In this document: one piece after another, positions 1 to 20,725 of the stretch | How positions within the stretch are numbered: position 1 is the first letter of the stretch | Layout: each line of letters opens with the position of its first letter | Assembly: GCA_033002965.1 (NCBI GenBank) | Contig: JAURVB010014805.1 | Coordinates: 59,415 to 123,414 of the forward strand | Source of the DNA: Piper betle | Lineage: Eukaryota > Streptophyta > Magnoliopsida > Piperales > Piperaceae | DNA length: 64,000 nucleotides | Direction of reading: 5' to 3' | Translations under genes and position numbers: made by a program | The notes under the pieces: generated by a model | Database searches by the model: none | Told to the model about the DNA's origin: nothing | Seen by the model: the letters and a program-made list of their open reading frames with translations, nothing else

Positions 1-1480
1 AAAATTCTAAATTTTACCCATTAAAAATATAATAATAAATTTTTGTAAAGAAAAGAAAATCCTGATCTCTCGAGGAGCCCACATTTTTTTGAACTGGCAA
101 AATTTAAAATAAAATGTTTAAGAAAATAGTTAATAGCTTACATGTTTCATGATTTTCATCTACGAGGGAGAAAATGGCAATTCATGAGATTCATGATTTT
201 CGCAAGACTGATAATAAATTATATATAGAACAAATCAATTCAACTTCCCGGAACCACACGACACCCGCGCTAACAAGTATTTAATTAAAAAAAATAATTA
301 AAATAATATAATTAAATTTTTAAACACTTCTAGTTAAAAAGCATAAATCAGTCAAGTAATTATTATAACGAGGTTGTTGTAGCAAGTGTTGTGGTAAAAC
401 CCTAGCAAAAAGTAGACGGGAAAGCTCACTCTTTTGTTGCTTTTGTTAAATTATAAGGGTATTATTATAAATTTATCTCAATTTAATTCTAGTCTTAAAT
501 TTTGGAGGAGGTAGTTAATATTTATATGTATAAAAGTAAATAAAAATAAAGATTAAAAATAATTTTAATTTTCCCTTTCCCTTCTCCTCACATTTTTTAA
601 TGTTAATTCTTTTTTACTGTACAAAAAATATTATCATTTTTTATTTTAACATCTGCATATGATTGATTGACCTAAAAAAATGGAAAAGACAACGTTTTTG
701 TTAAAAATTTTAATAATCAACTTAAAAAGTAATACAAATAAATATATTTTTTCTATAAACATGTTTTATTTTTAAAGATTAGTTAAAAAATAAAATTTTT
801 TATGACACCCCAATAAGAGATTTTGAAGGGGCAATTTATGATTAAAAGATGCTTTTATACACTATTTATTATTTAAGGGTTTCTTGAATATTATTCACAA
901 TTTAAGAATATTTTTAAAATGATTAGGATAGGTTGTAAGCTTGAATGTTTTTTAAAAAATTAGACAAGAGCATGTGTTGTTGTTGGCTAGATTTGCCTAT
1001 GTTCACCATTAGATCTAACCAAGGTTGATGGTAGATTTAACGTGCGCGACTAGATATGGTCACAGTGGATTGGCCAAATTAAACTTTTATTTATTTATAT
1101 TTTAATAAGAGATTTTGAAGGGGCAATTTACGATTAAAGGATGTTTTCATACACTATATATTATTTACGGGTTTCTTATATATTATTCACAATTTAAAAA
1201 CATTTTTAAAAATGATTAGGATAGGTGGTAAGGTTGATTGTTTTTAAAATTGGACAATAGCATGCATTGTTGTTGTTTAGATTTGCCTATGTTCACGACT
1301 AGATTTAACTAACTAAATGGTAGATTTGACACGACACAACTAGATCCGGTCACGGCTGGCCAAATTAGAAAATATATATTTTAGTTTGATTTCGTTATTT
1401 TTTAAATCCCAACTCAAATTTCATTAGTCTTAAATAAAATTTCAACACAAATCTAGGGTATTTAAGTTATTATAGGAAAA
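1..1480. repeat. AT-rich upstream repeat block, copy 1
   Basis: No gene is visible here. The block matches 10520-11980 nearly base for base in long runs, so it belongs to the tandem duplication that also carries the reductase genes. Inside it a unit of about 0.3 kb, beginning near AATAAGAGATTTTGAAGG, occurs twice (from about 812 and 1104). The second block holds two more (about 11416 and 11748). No coding frame, target-site duplication or terminal repeat was recognised. Confidence 0.7.
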
Positions 1481-1559
1481 ATCAATATTGTTCTGTTTAG
1501 TTCTGTTGGGTATGTGAAACTTCCAAATAGTGTTGGTTCGGAGGAGTCCCACATGTATT

Positions 1560-3170
1560 TGCCATGTTCAACCATGTTGATCTTATAACCTTTGTGAATA
1601 AGAGTCAAGCCAAGACATTGATTATGTTATCAATACAATGGCATGGACTCGAGATTTTTGTTATTTTGAGTAGTCTACAATTATGTGTTTGTTTTGAACC
1701 AATTTTACATAGGAAGAAGATTGGATTAAGGAAATTGAAGTGGAACAAAATGAATGACACATACCGGAGGTCCATATACATATCAATACAACAAACCTTG
1801 GCATGAGAGCACTGAGAGTGATTCTGACGCATTTCTTATAGAGGAACCGGTGAAGCCCCGCCACAGAGTCATATCGGGATTAACCAAACACTTAAATTTT
1901 TATTTTAATATATTATTAATAAGAAGTACTAAATCTATATTTTAATACATTATTGATAAGAAATACCAATCAATTTAACTAAATTTAACACAAATAAGAG
2001 ATAATGTTAATTTTGCGTAAAAATTTTTAAATTTGGGGAAAAACCACAGATTAAATTTATTGTATTACAACTTGATACAAAAAATATTTACGAGAGAATA
2101 AACACCCCAAATACCAATTTATTATAATATTTACATAATTAATATTAATTACAAATATAGATAATAAAGTAAAAATATTACCTATTAAGAACTTGTCTAA
2201 GTTATCATTGACAATCATAATCGAATTTTAACAAAATCTTCACATTTTCCCGATCCATATAAATTTCCCATTCTCCCCTTTTGGCCCTTTTCTCCACTTC
2301 AGTCTTTATTTCTAGTCATTCACAAAGATGTAAAACACATTTTTTAAAAGAAATTTTTGTTTTTGTTAAAAATAGAGTTGTCATTTCATGTATTTATAGA
2401 GGAAGGACAACCCAACGGTCTCTCTGTCTAAATTTTTTTTCTCTTTTCAATTTTAATTTCTCTCTCTCTCTCTTTAAGAATGCAAAAAATATTGGAATGT
2501 CCCTGTTTACCCGGCTTGAGGAGTGGCCTTGTGGAACTCAATTTTGGGACACACTTATTTGTTTCCTTAATAACACCGAAGAAGAGAAGGTAACAAAGAG
2601 TGGAAAACTTTCCTTTTTCTTTTAATTATTTATGTAATGTTCCTTTTTTCCTTTTTTGATCATCCACTCCCTCTCTTGTATTTTTTTCAAGCTGCTCCAT
2701 ATTTACAAAAGCTTAATCTGCATTTTGTATTCATCAAATATCAGCTTCAATTTGTGGGTAACTGTCCATCTTTACCAAAGCCTTTTATACAAGCAGAAAC
2801 TCTCTTTCATGCACAGGGAGTTACAATAGGATTTCATGTCACTCGTAACCTGTGTTCAATGTGCACAGCATGACATTGAAGGTCCTTACCGCATGTTGGC
2901 CATTTTATTCCACCACTCATTAGCATCTATATGTAACTAGCTATTTATTCATGAGAAATTTAATTTGGTGAGTATATGTGACTTCTATTATTATTGTTGA
3001 GTTGTGTAACATAAATTTTGTTTTCAGGGATCAGATTGTGTGCCCTACTTTATAGCATTGCAATATTTCATCAAAGCTAAGGATATATTGGGTGAAGACG
3101 GCAAAAACGAAGCAGGTGACGGTAGCCAAGACCACCAAATACTACCTCCTTCATGGTCCAAGTAAAAACG
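1560..3170 (+). other. unidentified exon-like segments, possibly a decayed gene
   Basis: Several short open stretches look like exons of something I cannot identify. From 3028 to 3165 there is a clean 46-codon frame after an AG acceptor (TTTTCAG), beginning GSDCVPYFIALQYF and ending PPSWSK then TAA, which looks like a terminal exon. From about 2479 to 2588 a frame containing SLFTRLEEWPCGTQFWD ends at a GT donor after a run of Glu codons. A third frame at about 1760-1885 contains HESTESDSDAFLIEEPVK. They may belong to one plus-strand gene or to separate fragments. No family was recognised and the linkage is a guess. Confidence 0.25.
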
Positions 3171-3940
3171 ATCCAAGCTCTAAAGTGTATACGCTCTGTT
3201 TTTTTTCAATGAAATGTATTTTGCTCTTTGGTGATCTTATGATCAGGTATAGCTGATATATGGTTTAATTTCATTTTGTCAAAATAGTGACTTGGCCCAA
3301 TTTACAATATCTTCAAGATATGTAGGCATCTCCCATATGTATGGTTTTCGCAAAATTGAAATAGTTTTACGTTGTGATTGCCCTCTATCTTAGCTCTTAG
3401 CTCTTTGCTTGCAAGAGTTGGCAATTCACTGTGGATTGTGTTCTACAGACACGTTCGTAAAAGCCTATTTACTCTGGATTTTGCCCAAAAAATGAGTGAG
3501 ATGTGTGGGGGGAAAATACACATTTTGTGTTAGGCTCTATGAGGCCCTAGAAACAGAGTGAATTATTATTTTTATTATTTTATATTAATAAAAAAATTTA
3601 TATTCTTTTATTAAAAACAAGAGATTTAATTTATTAAAATACAACATAAATAAAAAATAAGAAACTATATTATTATGATTATTCTTTTTATTTAATTAGT
3701 TAGAATATATATTTTAAAATTAATATATGAGATATTAAATTATTATAATTTATTTTATTATTTAACAAGATTTTATATATAAAATTAAAATTTATTCATA
3801 TAATAAGTCGCTTAATATATAGCCTAGTTATTATATACGAATAAATTGTATTTAATTTATTAGTAAAAAAATAAATTGGTGTTGAGAAGGACATCTAAAT
3901 TTTTACTTAAATCTTAAGCTAATCATTTATCCTCCTCCTC
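3171..3940. other. AT-rich intergenic stretch
   Basis: No gene or RNA was seen. The last third (from about 3600) is homologous to the region in front of reductase copy 2 (about 12460-12620) and, inverted, to about 9740-10080. It is therefore upstream sequence that moved with the reductase first exon. Confidence 0.5.
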
Positions 3941-3949
3941 TTGGATTAG

Positions 3950-3957
3950 TATATAAT
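3950..3957 (+). promoter_or_regulatory. TATA box of reductase copy 1
   Basis: TATATAAT lies about 130 bases before the ATG at 4087. The same motif in the same setting (GGATTAG just before it) stands at 12627-12634 before copy 2 and, inverted, at about 9714-9721 before the orphan exon. Copy 3 lacks it. Conservation and spacing suggest the core promoter, with a leader of roughly 100 bases. Confidence 0.5.
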
Positions 3958-4086
3958 CATTTTATTATTAAAGTAGATCGATAATAATTCGGTCACATCC
4001 AAGATATAAGCTCTCAAACAACCACATCCACACACGTCCATCTCCAGCGAAGGTGATAGCTTTCTCTGCTCCGAACCCCGGCGGCC

Positions 4087-7849
<3,763 letters not shown>

Positions 7850-9154
7850 GAAAACAGTAGGGCTATATCCTAAAGGTATGCATTTTTAAATAAGTGCATG
7901 TTGATATTGTATCTCGCAAGTCTTTGCTGCTTTTTGTGTTCTTAAGAATTGCAATAAGATGACCCTGGAGGTTTACTTATGGTTCAATAGTATTGAACCG
8001 CCCAGGACTGTATGTATTGTGTGTGGATGAATTTTATTTCTACCAAGTTTTTAAAGTGAATCAATAGTGTGTCTCGTTCTCAATGTAATGCCTCATTGCT
8101 AGTATGGTGCCATTTGATGCTTCCCTAAAAACTGTTCTTGGAAGGTGCCATTCGTCCTTTCTTACTATCTAACGGCTCGGAATGCCTCCGTGATGCTTGT
8201 TTGTACCATGGGTGTGATGTTGTGTTAACCTTCAGGTCGATGATGCCTATGGCGACCCAACTCTCCTATAATTGTGATGTGAAGGAGGGATCTTTGACTG
8301 AAATGATCTAAAAAAGAGATACGCCATATAACCTTGGGACTACTTTACGTATAGATGTGTTGCATACGCCGATGCAAAAGTTCTCCCCCATGCCTATCGG
8401 CGTTAATTTATTTCCGATGCTAAAATGTAGCCTCTGTTAGCATTGGCCAGTGATAAGCATCAAGCTTGTCTTGATGCCAATCATATTCTTTTTAGTTTGT
8501 TTTCGGTCAGTTTAAATTCCCGAGTAACTAGAAAAAGAATTTCTTTTAATCACAAAGAATTCAGTTCAAATCGTGCAAATTAAAATTACCGACCCATAAT
8601 TTTTTTAATTCACTCCATCATGTTTCTCGTAACGTTCCACATGAGTCATAACCTCGTAATTGTTAATCTAAAAGAAATTCGGTTCAGACGTAATATTCTC
8701 ATCCATCATATATGTTACCACACTCCTAATTAATCCAGGTACACATCATTACTGAAAGCCCCTTTTTTCACTAAAAATACCCTATGCTGGTTTTTAAAAA
8801 CTATTAGAGCCACCAACATAAACTTTTCCTTCCCAAATTTTTATAAAAAAAATTGTTAAGAGTCAATATATACACACTATACTATACTATACTATACTAG
8901 TGCAGGAGAAGGGTTTTCCTCTTAGTAGGTAATGTTTAACCATCTAATTTAGGAGAATAGAAAATTAGAAACATTATTTGATTTTTTCCCTTGAAAATAG
9001 CCTCCACATTCTACCTAAATATATTTTTATTAAGCAAACCAATTAAAATGTCAATAGCCCTTTTTACTGTAACCATGACTCCCTTGTTTACCTCTTTTCT
9101 TTTCTTTGAAAGCAACCAACTCCCTGCTCTTTGATGCCATTTCTCGAATATCAT
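7850..9154. other. 3' flank of reductase copy 1
   Basis: No gene is present. The stretch is homologous throughout to 16079-17390 downstream of copy 2, which shows the duplicated unit reaches beyond the 3' end. It includes a short (ACTAT)n run near 8878-8900. Confidence 0.6.
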
Positions 9155-9353
9155 GCATAGGCATATGACATCTCTCATCTCTTATTCAGCTAATGACAAA
9201 GTAATGATGAAAAAAATCATTTTAGTACACTTCCCAACATTGAAAACAGTTAACTAATCAAACAAGAATCAAATCTTCGTCAAAGCAACAATAAAAAAAT
9301 GAAGTCCTCACAACTTTCCACCACACAAATGATAACAAACTTGAACCGCATAC

Positions 9354-9581
9354 CTCCCCGGGCACGAAGGACTCGATGTAGTAGTAGCCCTCAGACTTCG
9401 ACATGCGGTTGCGCAAGTAAGGATCACAAGACAGATACAGATTCTTCACGAGAACAGCGTTGTCAACGTCGTCCGGCAGCTTGAGCTGGATGTGGCCAGC
9501 GGCGATGACCATGTCGGACTCCTTGGGGAAGCCCTTCACATAGTCTTTGAGCAACACCTGCTTGTTGGGCACCGTCGCCAT
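9354..9581 (-). pseudogene. orphan inverted first exon of the double-bond reductase
   Basis: The minus strand encodes 76 codons starting MATVPNKQVLLKDYVKGFP and ending ESFVPGE, followed by an intact GTATGC donor and about 200 bases of homologous intron 1. Exons 2 to 5 are absent: the next sequence leftward is the 3' flank of copy 1. The TATA box and leader are retained, so it could still be transcribed toward copy 1. It cannot make a reductase because the catalytic and cofactor-binding parts are missing. Confidence 0.85.
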
Positions 9582-10094
9582 GGCCGCCGTGGTTCGGAGC
9601 AGAGAAAGCTATCACCTTCGCCGGAGATGGACGTGTATGTGTGGATGTGGTTGTCTGATAGCTTATATCTTGGATGTAACCAAATTATTATCAATCTACG
9701 TTAATAATAATACGATTATATACTAATCCAAGAGGAGGAGGATAAATGATTAGTTTATGATTTAAGTAAAAATTTAGATGTCCTTCTCAACACCAATTTA
9801 TTTTTTTACAACTAAATTAATTAAAATTTATTCTTATATAATAACTAGGCTATATATTAAGCGACTTATATTACGAATACATTTTAATTTTATATATAAA
9901 ATCTCGTTAAATAATAAAATAAATTATAATAATTTAATATCTCATATATTAATTTTAAAAATATATTCTAATTAATTAAATAAAAAGATTCATCATAATA
10001 ATATGGTTTCTTATTTTTTATTTTTGTTGTATTTTATTAAGTTAAATCTCGTGTTTTTAATCAAAGGTCATAATTCTCCTTCTATTAATATAAA

Positions 10095-10137
<43 letters not shown>

Positions 10138-10579
10138 CGTGGATATAATTATATAGTCTGTATATGTCTATCCTAAATATTAAATGGATATAAAATTATC
10201 ATTTTTTATGCCAAATAATTACAAATTTTTTGTACGTGAAATATATTACGGCTTTGACGAAAAAAGATCTGGATTAGGCAACAAAGTAGCTATAATTTTT
10301 ATTAGCACTATTTTTTGGTAGTTGTTTTTTTGTGTGTATTGATCAAGTCATAAATTATGGAGTTTTGAATCAATATGTTACAAGAAGAAATGCACTTAGT
10401 AGCGCACTAAATGCATCACAATTTTTCGCGTATGATTGAAAGTATATATATTGGTTCGCAGACTAAGATTTTCCATTATTTAATAACCGAAAGTATTGCC
10501 TAATTAATTATAGAAAAGAAAAATTCTAGAATTTACCTATCAAATAATAATAATAAATTTTTGTAAAGAAAAGAAAATC

Positions 10580-10770
10580 CCGATCTCTCGAGGAGCCCAC
10601 ATTTTTGTTTGAACGGGCATAATTTAAAATAAAATGTTTAAGAAAATAGTTAATATCTTACATGTTTCAAAGGAGCCCACATATTTGTTTGAAATGGCAA
10701 AATTTAAAATAAAATGTTTAAGAAAATAGTTAATAGCTTACATGTTTCATGATTTTCATATTCCAGGAGG
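10580..10770 (+). repeat. tandem duplication of about 95 bp
   Basis: The string beginning AGGAGCCCACAT and ending CTTACATGTTTCA occurs twice in a row here (from about 10590 and 10672). The related block at 60-150 has it once, so the duplication arose after the two blocks separated. Confidence 0.7.
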
Positions 10771-12251
10771 AAAATGGCAGTTCATGAGATTCATGATTTT
10801 CGGAAGACTGATAATTGATTTCCATATATAGAACCTATCAATTCAACTTCCCAAAACCACACGACACTCGCCTAATGAGTATTTAATTAAAAAATTAATT
10901 TAATTAATATAATTAAAATTTTAAACACTTCTAGTTAAAAAGCATAAATTAATCAAATAATTGTTATAACGAGGTTATATAGCAAGTGCTGTGTTAAAAC
11001 CCTACTGAAAAACAAAACGGAAAAGCTCACTCTTTTGTTGCTTTTGTTAACTTATAAGGTTATTATTATAAATTTATCTCAATTTAATTCTAGTTTTAAA
11101 TGTTGGAGGAGGTATTTAATATTTAGATGTAGAAAAGTAAATAAAAATAAAGATTAAAAAATAATTTTAATTTTCTCTTTCCCTTCTCCTCGCATTTTTT
11201 AATGTTAATTCTTTTTTTTAACTGTGCAAAAATTATTATCATTTTTTATTTTAACACGTGCATATGATTGATTGACCCCAAAAATATGGAAAAGACAACG
11301 TATTTGTTAAAAATTTTAATAATAAACTTAAAAAGTAATACAACTAAATATTTTTTATATAAACATGTTTTATTTTTTAAAGATTAGTTAAAAATAAAAT
11401 TTGTTTATGACACCCCAATAAGAGATTTTAAAGGGGCAATTTACGATTAAAAGATGCTTTTATACACTATTTATTATTTAAAGGTTTTTTGTATATTATT
11501 TACAATTTAAAAATATTTTTTAAAATGATTAGGATAGGTTGTAAGCTTGATTATTTTTTTAAAAATTAGACAAGAGCACGTGCTGTTGTTGGCTAGATTT
11601 GCCTACACCACTAGATCTAACCAAACTAATGTTGACGGTAGATTTGACACGCGCGACTAGATCTGGTCACGGTCGATTGGCCAAATTAAAATTTTATTTA
11701 TTTAGTTTTTAAAGATTAGTTAAAAATACAAATTTTTATGACACCCCAATAAGAGATTTTGAAGGGGCAATTTATGATTAAAGGATGTTTTCGTACACTA
11801 TTTATTATTTAAGGGTTTCTTGTTTATTATTTACAATTTAAAAATATTTTTTAAAATGATTAGGATAGGTTGTAAGCTTGGTTGTTTTTTAAAAAAATGG
11901 ACAAGAGCATGTGTTGCTGTTGGCTAGATTTGCCTATGTTCACGACTAGATTTAACTAAAGCAACAAAAGAGTTTGTTGTTTAATTAAATTAATTTTTTT
12001 AATTAAATACTCATTAGGCGGGTGTCGTGTGGTTTTGGGAAGTTGAATTGATAGGTTCTATATATGGAAATCTATTATCAGTCTTCCGAAAATCATGAAT
12101 TTCATAAACTGTTATTTTCCTCCAGATAGATAAAAATTATGAAACATGTAAGCTATTAACTATTTTCTTAAATATTTTATTTTAAATTTTGTGAGCTAAA
12201 ATAAAAATGTGGGCTCCTCCAGAGATCAGGATTTTATTTTCTTTATAAAAA

Positions 12252-12287
<36 letters not shown>

Positions 12288-12767
12288 TGATCGATAAATT
12301 TTAGAATTTTTCTTTTTAATAATTAATTAGGCAATATTTTTGGTTATTAAATAATGAAAAAACTTAGTCTACAAACCAATAAATACGTTCAATAGTACAC
12401 GAAAAAATTGTGATGTATTTAGTGCACTACTAAGTACATTTAATGATTTTTTATATATAACATTAAAATTTATCCATAATATAAATCGCTTAATATATAG
12501 CCTAGTTATTATATAAGAATAAATTTTAATTAATTTATTTGTAAAAAATAAATTGGTGTTGAGAAGGCCATCTAAATTTTTGCTTGAATCTTTAACTAAT
12601 CATTTATCCTCCTCCTCTTGGATTAGTATATAATCTTATTATTATTAACGTAGATTGATAATAATTTGGTTACATCCAAGATATAAGCTATCAGACAACC
12701 ACATCCACACATACACGTGCATCGCCGGCGAAGGTGATAGCTTTCTCTGCTCCGAACCACGGCGGCC

Positions 12768-16078
<3,311 letters not shown>

Positions 16079-17089
16079 GAAAACAGTAGGGCTATATCCT
16101 AAAGGTATGCATTTTTAAATAAGTGTATGTTGATATTGTATCTCGCAAGTCTTTGCTGCTTTTTGTGTTCTTAAGAATTGCAATAAGATGAGCCTGGAGG
16201 TTTACTTATGGTTCAATAGTATTGAACCGCCCAGGACTGTATGTATTCTGTGTGGATGAATTTTATTTCTACCAAGTTTTTAAAGTGAATCAATAGTGTG
16301 TCTCGTTCTCAATGTAATGCCTCATTGCTAGTAAGGTGCCATTTGATGCTTCCCAAAAAACTGCTATTGGAAGGTGCCATTCGTCCTCTCTTACTATCCA
16401 GCGACTCGGAATGCCTCTGTGATGCTTGTTTGTACCAAGGGCGTGATGTTGTGTTAAAGTTCAGGTCGATGATCCCTATGGCGACCCAACTCTCCTATAA
16501 TTGTAATGTGAAGGAGGGATCTTTGACTGAAATGATCTAAAAAAGAGGTACATCATATAACCTTGGGACTACTTTACGTATAGATGTGTTGCATACGCCG
16601 ATGCAAAAGATCTCCATGCCTGTCGACGTTAATTTATTTCCGACGCTAAAATGTAGCCTCTGTTAGCATTGGCCAGTGATAAGCGTCAAGCTTGTCTTGA
16701 TGCCAATCATATTCTTTTTAGTTTGTTTTCGGTCAGTTTAAATTCCTGAGTAACTAGAAAAAAATTTTCTTTTCATCACAAAGAATTCAGTTCAAATCGT
16801 GCAAATTAAAATTACCGACCCATTATTTTTTTAATTCACTTCATCATGTTTCTCGTGCCGTTCCACATGAGTCATAACCTCGTAATTGTTAATCTAAAAG
16901 AAATTCAGTTCAGACGTAATATGCTCATCCATCATATATGTTACCACACTCCTAATTAATCCAGGTACACATCATTGCTGAAAGCCCCTTTTTCACTAAA
17001 AATACCCTATGCTGGTTTTTAAAAACTATTAGAGCCACCAACATAAAATTTTCCTTCTCAACTTAAAAAAAAAAGTTGTTAAGAGTCAA

Positions 17090-17133
<44 letters not shown>

Positions 17134-17560
17134 CTATACTATTCTAGTGCAGGGGAAGGTTTTTCCTCCTATCAGGTAATGTTTAATCATCTAATTTAGG
17201 AGATTAGAAAATTAGAAATATTATTTGATTTTTTTCGTTGAAAATAGGCTCCACATTCTACATAAATATATTTTGATTAAGCAAACTAATTAAAATGTCA
17301 ATAGCCTTTTTTACTGTAACCAAGACTCCCTTGTTTGCCTCTTTTATTTTCTTCGTAAGCAACCTCTTTGATGCCAATCACTTGTTTGTTATTGGTTCAA
17401 AACAATTAGAACTACCATGAAAGTCGAAAGCGCAGGTTAGATTAAAAGCACGGTTTGATGATGAAAATAATTTTTTTAGTCAGAAAAAAATAAACATGGT
17501 TTGTTTAAAGTATTCTAAACATCCTCAATTAAGGCCTATCTTCTCATATATTTCTCCCTT
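16079..17560. other. 3' flank of reductase copy 2
   Basis: No gene was seen. The sequence is homologous to 7850-9154 downstream of copy 1. A (TA)n microsatellite occupies about 17091-17125. Homology to copy 1 fades near 17390, and the last 170 bases before copy 3 do not resemble the promoter region of copies 1 and 2. Confidence 0.6.
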
Positions 17561-18093
17561 TGTACTTGATTCAGTATTCATGCACATTTAGTCTTTTCTT
17601 ATGTCATGATACACATGGTTTCTTTCGACGTACAAATATTTTATTTTGTCATGACACTCACACCCACACAGAATCATCTCCGGCGAAGGTGAGAGCTTTC
17701 TCTGCTCCGAACGCCGGCGGCCATGGCGACGGTGCCCAACAAGCAGGTGTTGCTCAAAGACTATGTGAAGGGCTTCCCCAAGGAGTCCGACATGGTCATC
17801 ACTGCTGGCCACATCCGGCTCAAGCTGCCGGACGACGTTGACAACGCTGTGCTCGTGAAGAATCTGTACTTGTCTTGTGATCCTTACATGCGATACCGCA
17901 TGTCGAAGCTTGAGGACTTGTCCATTGAGTCCTTCGTGCCCGGGGAGGTACGTGCTACAATTTGGTCATCATTTATGTGGTGGAAAGTTGTGAGGACTTC
18001 ATTTTTGTTATTGTTGCTTTGACGATGATTTGCAATCAGTGGTTAAAGCTTTTTAGCACTTTAACAGTTTTACATATATATCTTGCTAGATAA

Positions 18094-18396
<303 letters not shown>

Positions 18397-18844
18397 TAGT
18401 TTTTCTTATTGTTGTATCTCCCTCAGTTCTCTTGTTCTTTTTGCAAGGCAATTTACTCCAACATCAAGTTAGAAACTTAAAAGTTAAGAAGTTAGCTGAT
18501 TAGAATGGGAATTGACCTCCTGACCTCCCAGACAGAGGTGAGGGGACACCCTGGCTTCTGGGTCATCCTTATTACGTGTTCTTCAGAGTTCTTCTTGTTT
18601 TAAGTGATGCTTTCTGGGTTAAAATGTCAATAATCATATGCAACTATCTGTGCTTTCTTCTTTTATTATTTTGACTAGCACTTGATCTTCTGGTTGCTAT
18701 TATCTAATAAATTTGAAAGCGTATGATGGCATTGTAGTTTTGCTTCATTCTAGTATCATTATTGTGTTTAGTTCGAAAAACATTAGCTTAAGAAAAATGT
18801 CCTTTTACCATTTTTCTTCTTCTGGGTCATCCTTGTTTCTGCAG

Positions 18845-18885
18845 GCATGCCTGGTCTGACAGCTTATGCAGAATTTTTTCAAGCT
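18845..18885 (+). repeat. partial duplicate of reductase exon 3
   Basis: About 110 bases before exon 3 of copy 3 there is a second acceptor (CTGCAG) followed by codons for [13 protein letters not shown], which is the start of exon 3 as found in copies 1 and 2. It then runs into intron-like sequence. It resembles copies 1 and 2 (GMPGLTAY) more than its own exon 3 (GMAGMTAY), which suggests conversion or recombination between paralogs. Confidence 0.65.
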
Positions 18886-18969
18886 TGTTATGTTTCTTTG
18901 TTTTCAAGCTATGGTTGTTGATATTAGTTGTTATGTTTCTTTGAACTTGTGCAGGTATGGCCGGGATGA

Positions 18970-20312
<1,343 letters not shown>

Positions 20313-20333
20313 ATATATATATATATATATATA

Positions 20334-20452
20334 GGTGCGCTACAGTGTGCTGCATGAAAATGCAGCGCACTGGGCAGCGCAACAAATCCAGGGCGTTGGA
20401 TGATTCATGCAGCGCACTAGCAGCGCAACAAATCCAGGCCGTTGGATTTTCC
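20334..20452. mobile_element. truncated left end of the second (TA)n element
   Basis: This begins GGTGCGCTACAGTGTGCTG and is homologous to the left end of the element at 20726-22381, including the GCTGCATGAAAATGCAGC hairpin. It is joined directly to the second exon-4 copy at about 20452, so it marks the duplication breakpoint. Confidence 0.7.
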
Positions 20453-20725
20453 CGTTAATGTTTATAAGAAAAAATAATGGGGCGATATATATATCCACCT
20501 TTTTTATTTGGTTTATTAATGGAATCGGATTGAACTTCGAACTAAATCCAACCATATCCGAAACTCAGGTCGATCCCTTGAAGAACAAAATAGGGTTTGA
20601 GGAGGCTTGCAATTACAAAGACGAGCCTGACCAGAATGCAACTTTGAAAAGGTCTGCCACTTGTATATATATAAAAATGTCTGCAAGAAACTCACCACTT
20701 ATATATATATATATATATATATATA
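20451..20725 (+). repeat. exon-4 duplication unit, copy B
   Basis: This is the second copy of the reductase exon 4 (20569-20651) with flanking intron and (TA)n. See copy A at 19136-19422. Its reading frame ([19 protein letters not shown]) is identical to that of copy A. Confidence 0.85.

Larger units (their letters stand above)
9155..10900 (-). repeat. left arm of a large inverted repeat
   Basis: Read on the minus strand this arm reproduces the promoter, first exon and start of intron 1 of reductase copy 2. It pairs with 11985-13190 on the plus strand. The outer end is near 9155, where homology to about 13190 stops. The left arm holds about 0.5 kb (roughly 9900-10380) missing from the right arm. 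Trinucleotide runs (ATA)n at 10098-10135 and (TTA)n at 12249-12285 sit at mirror positions. The spacer between the arms is 10900-11985. Confidence 0.8.
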
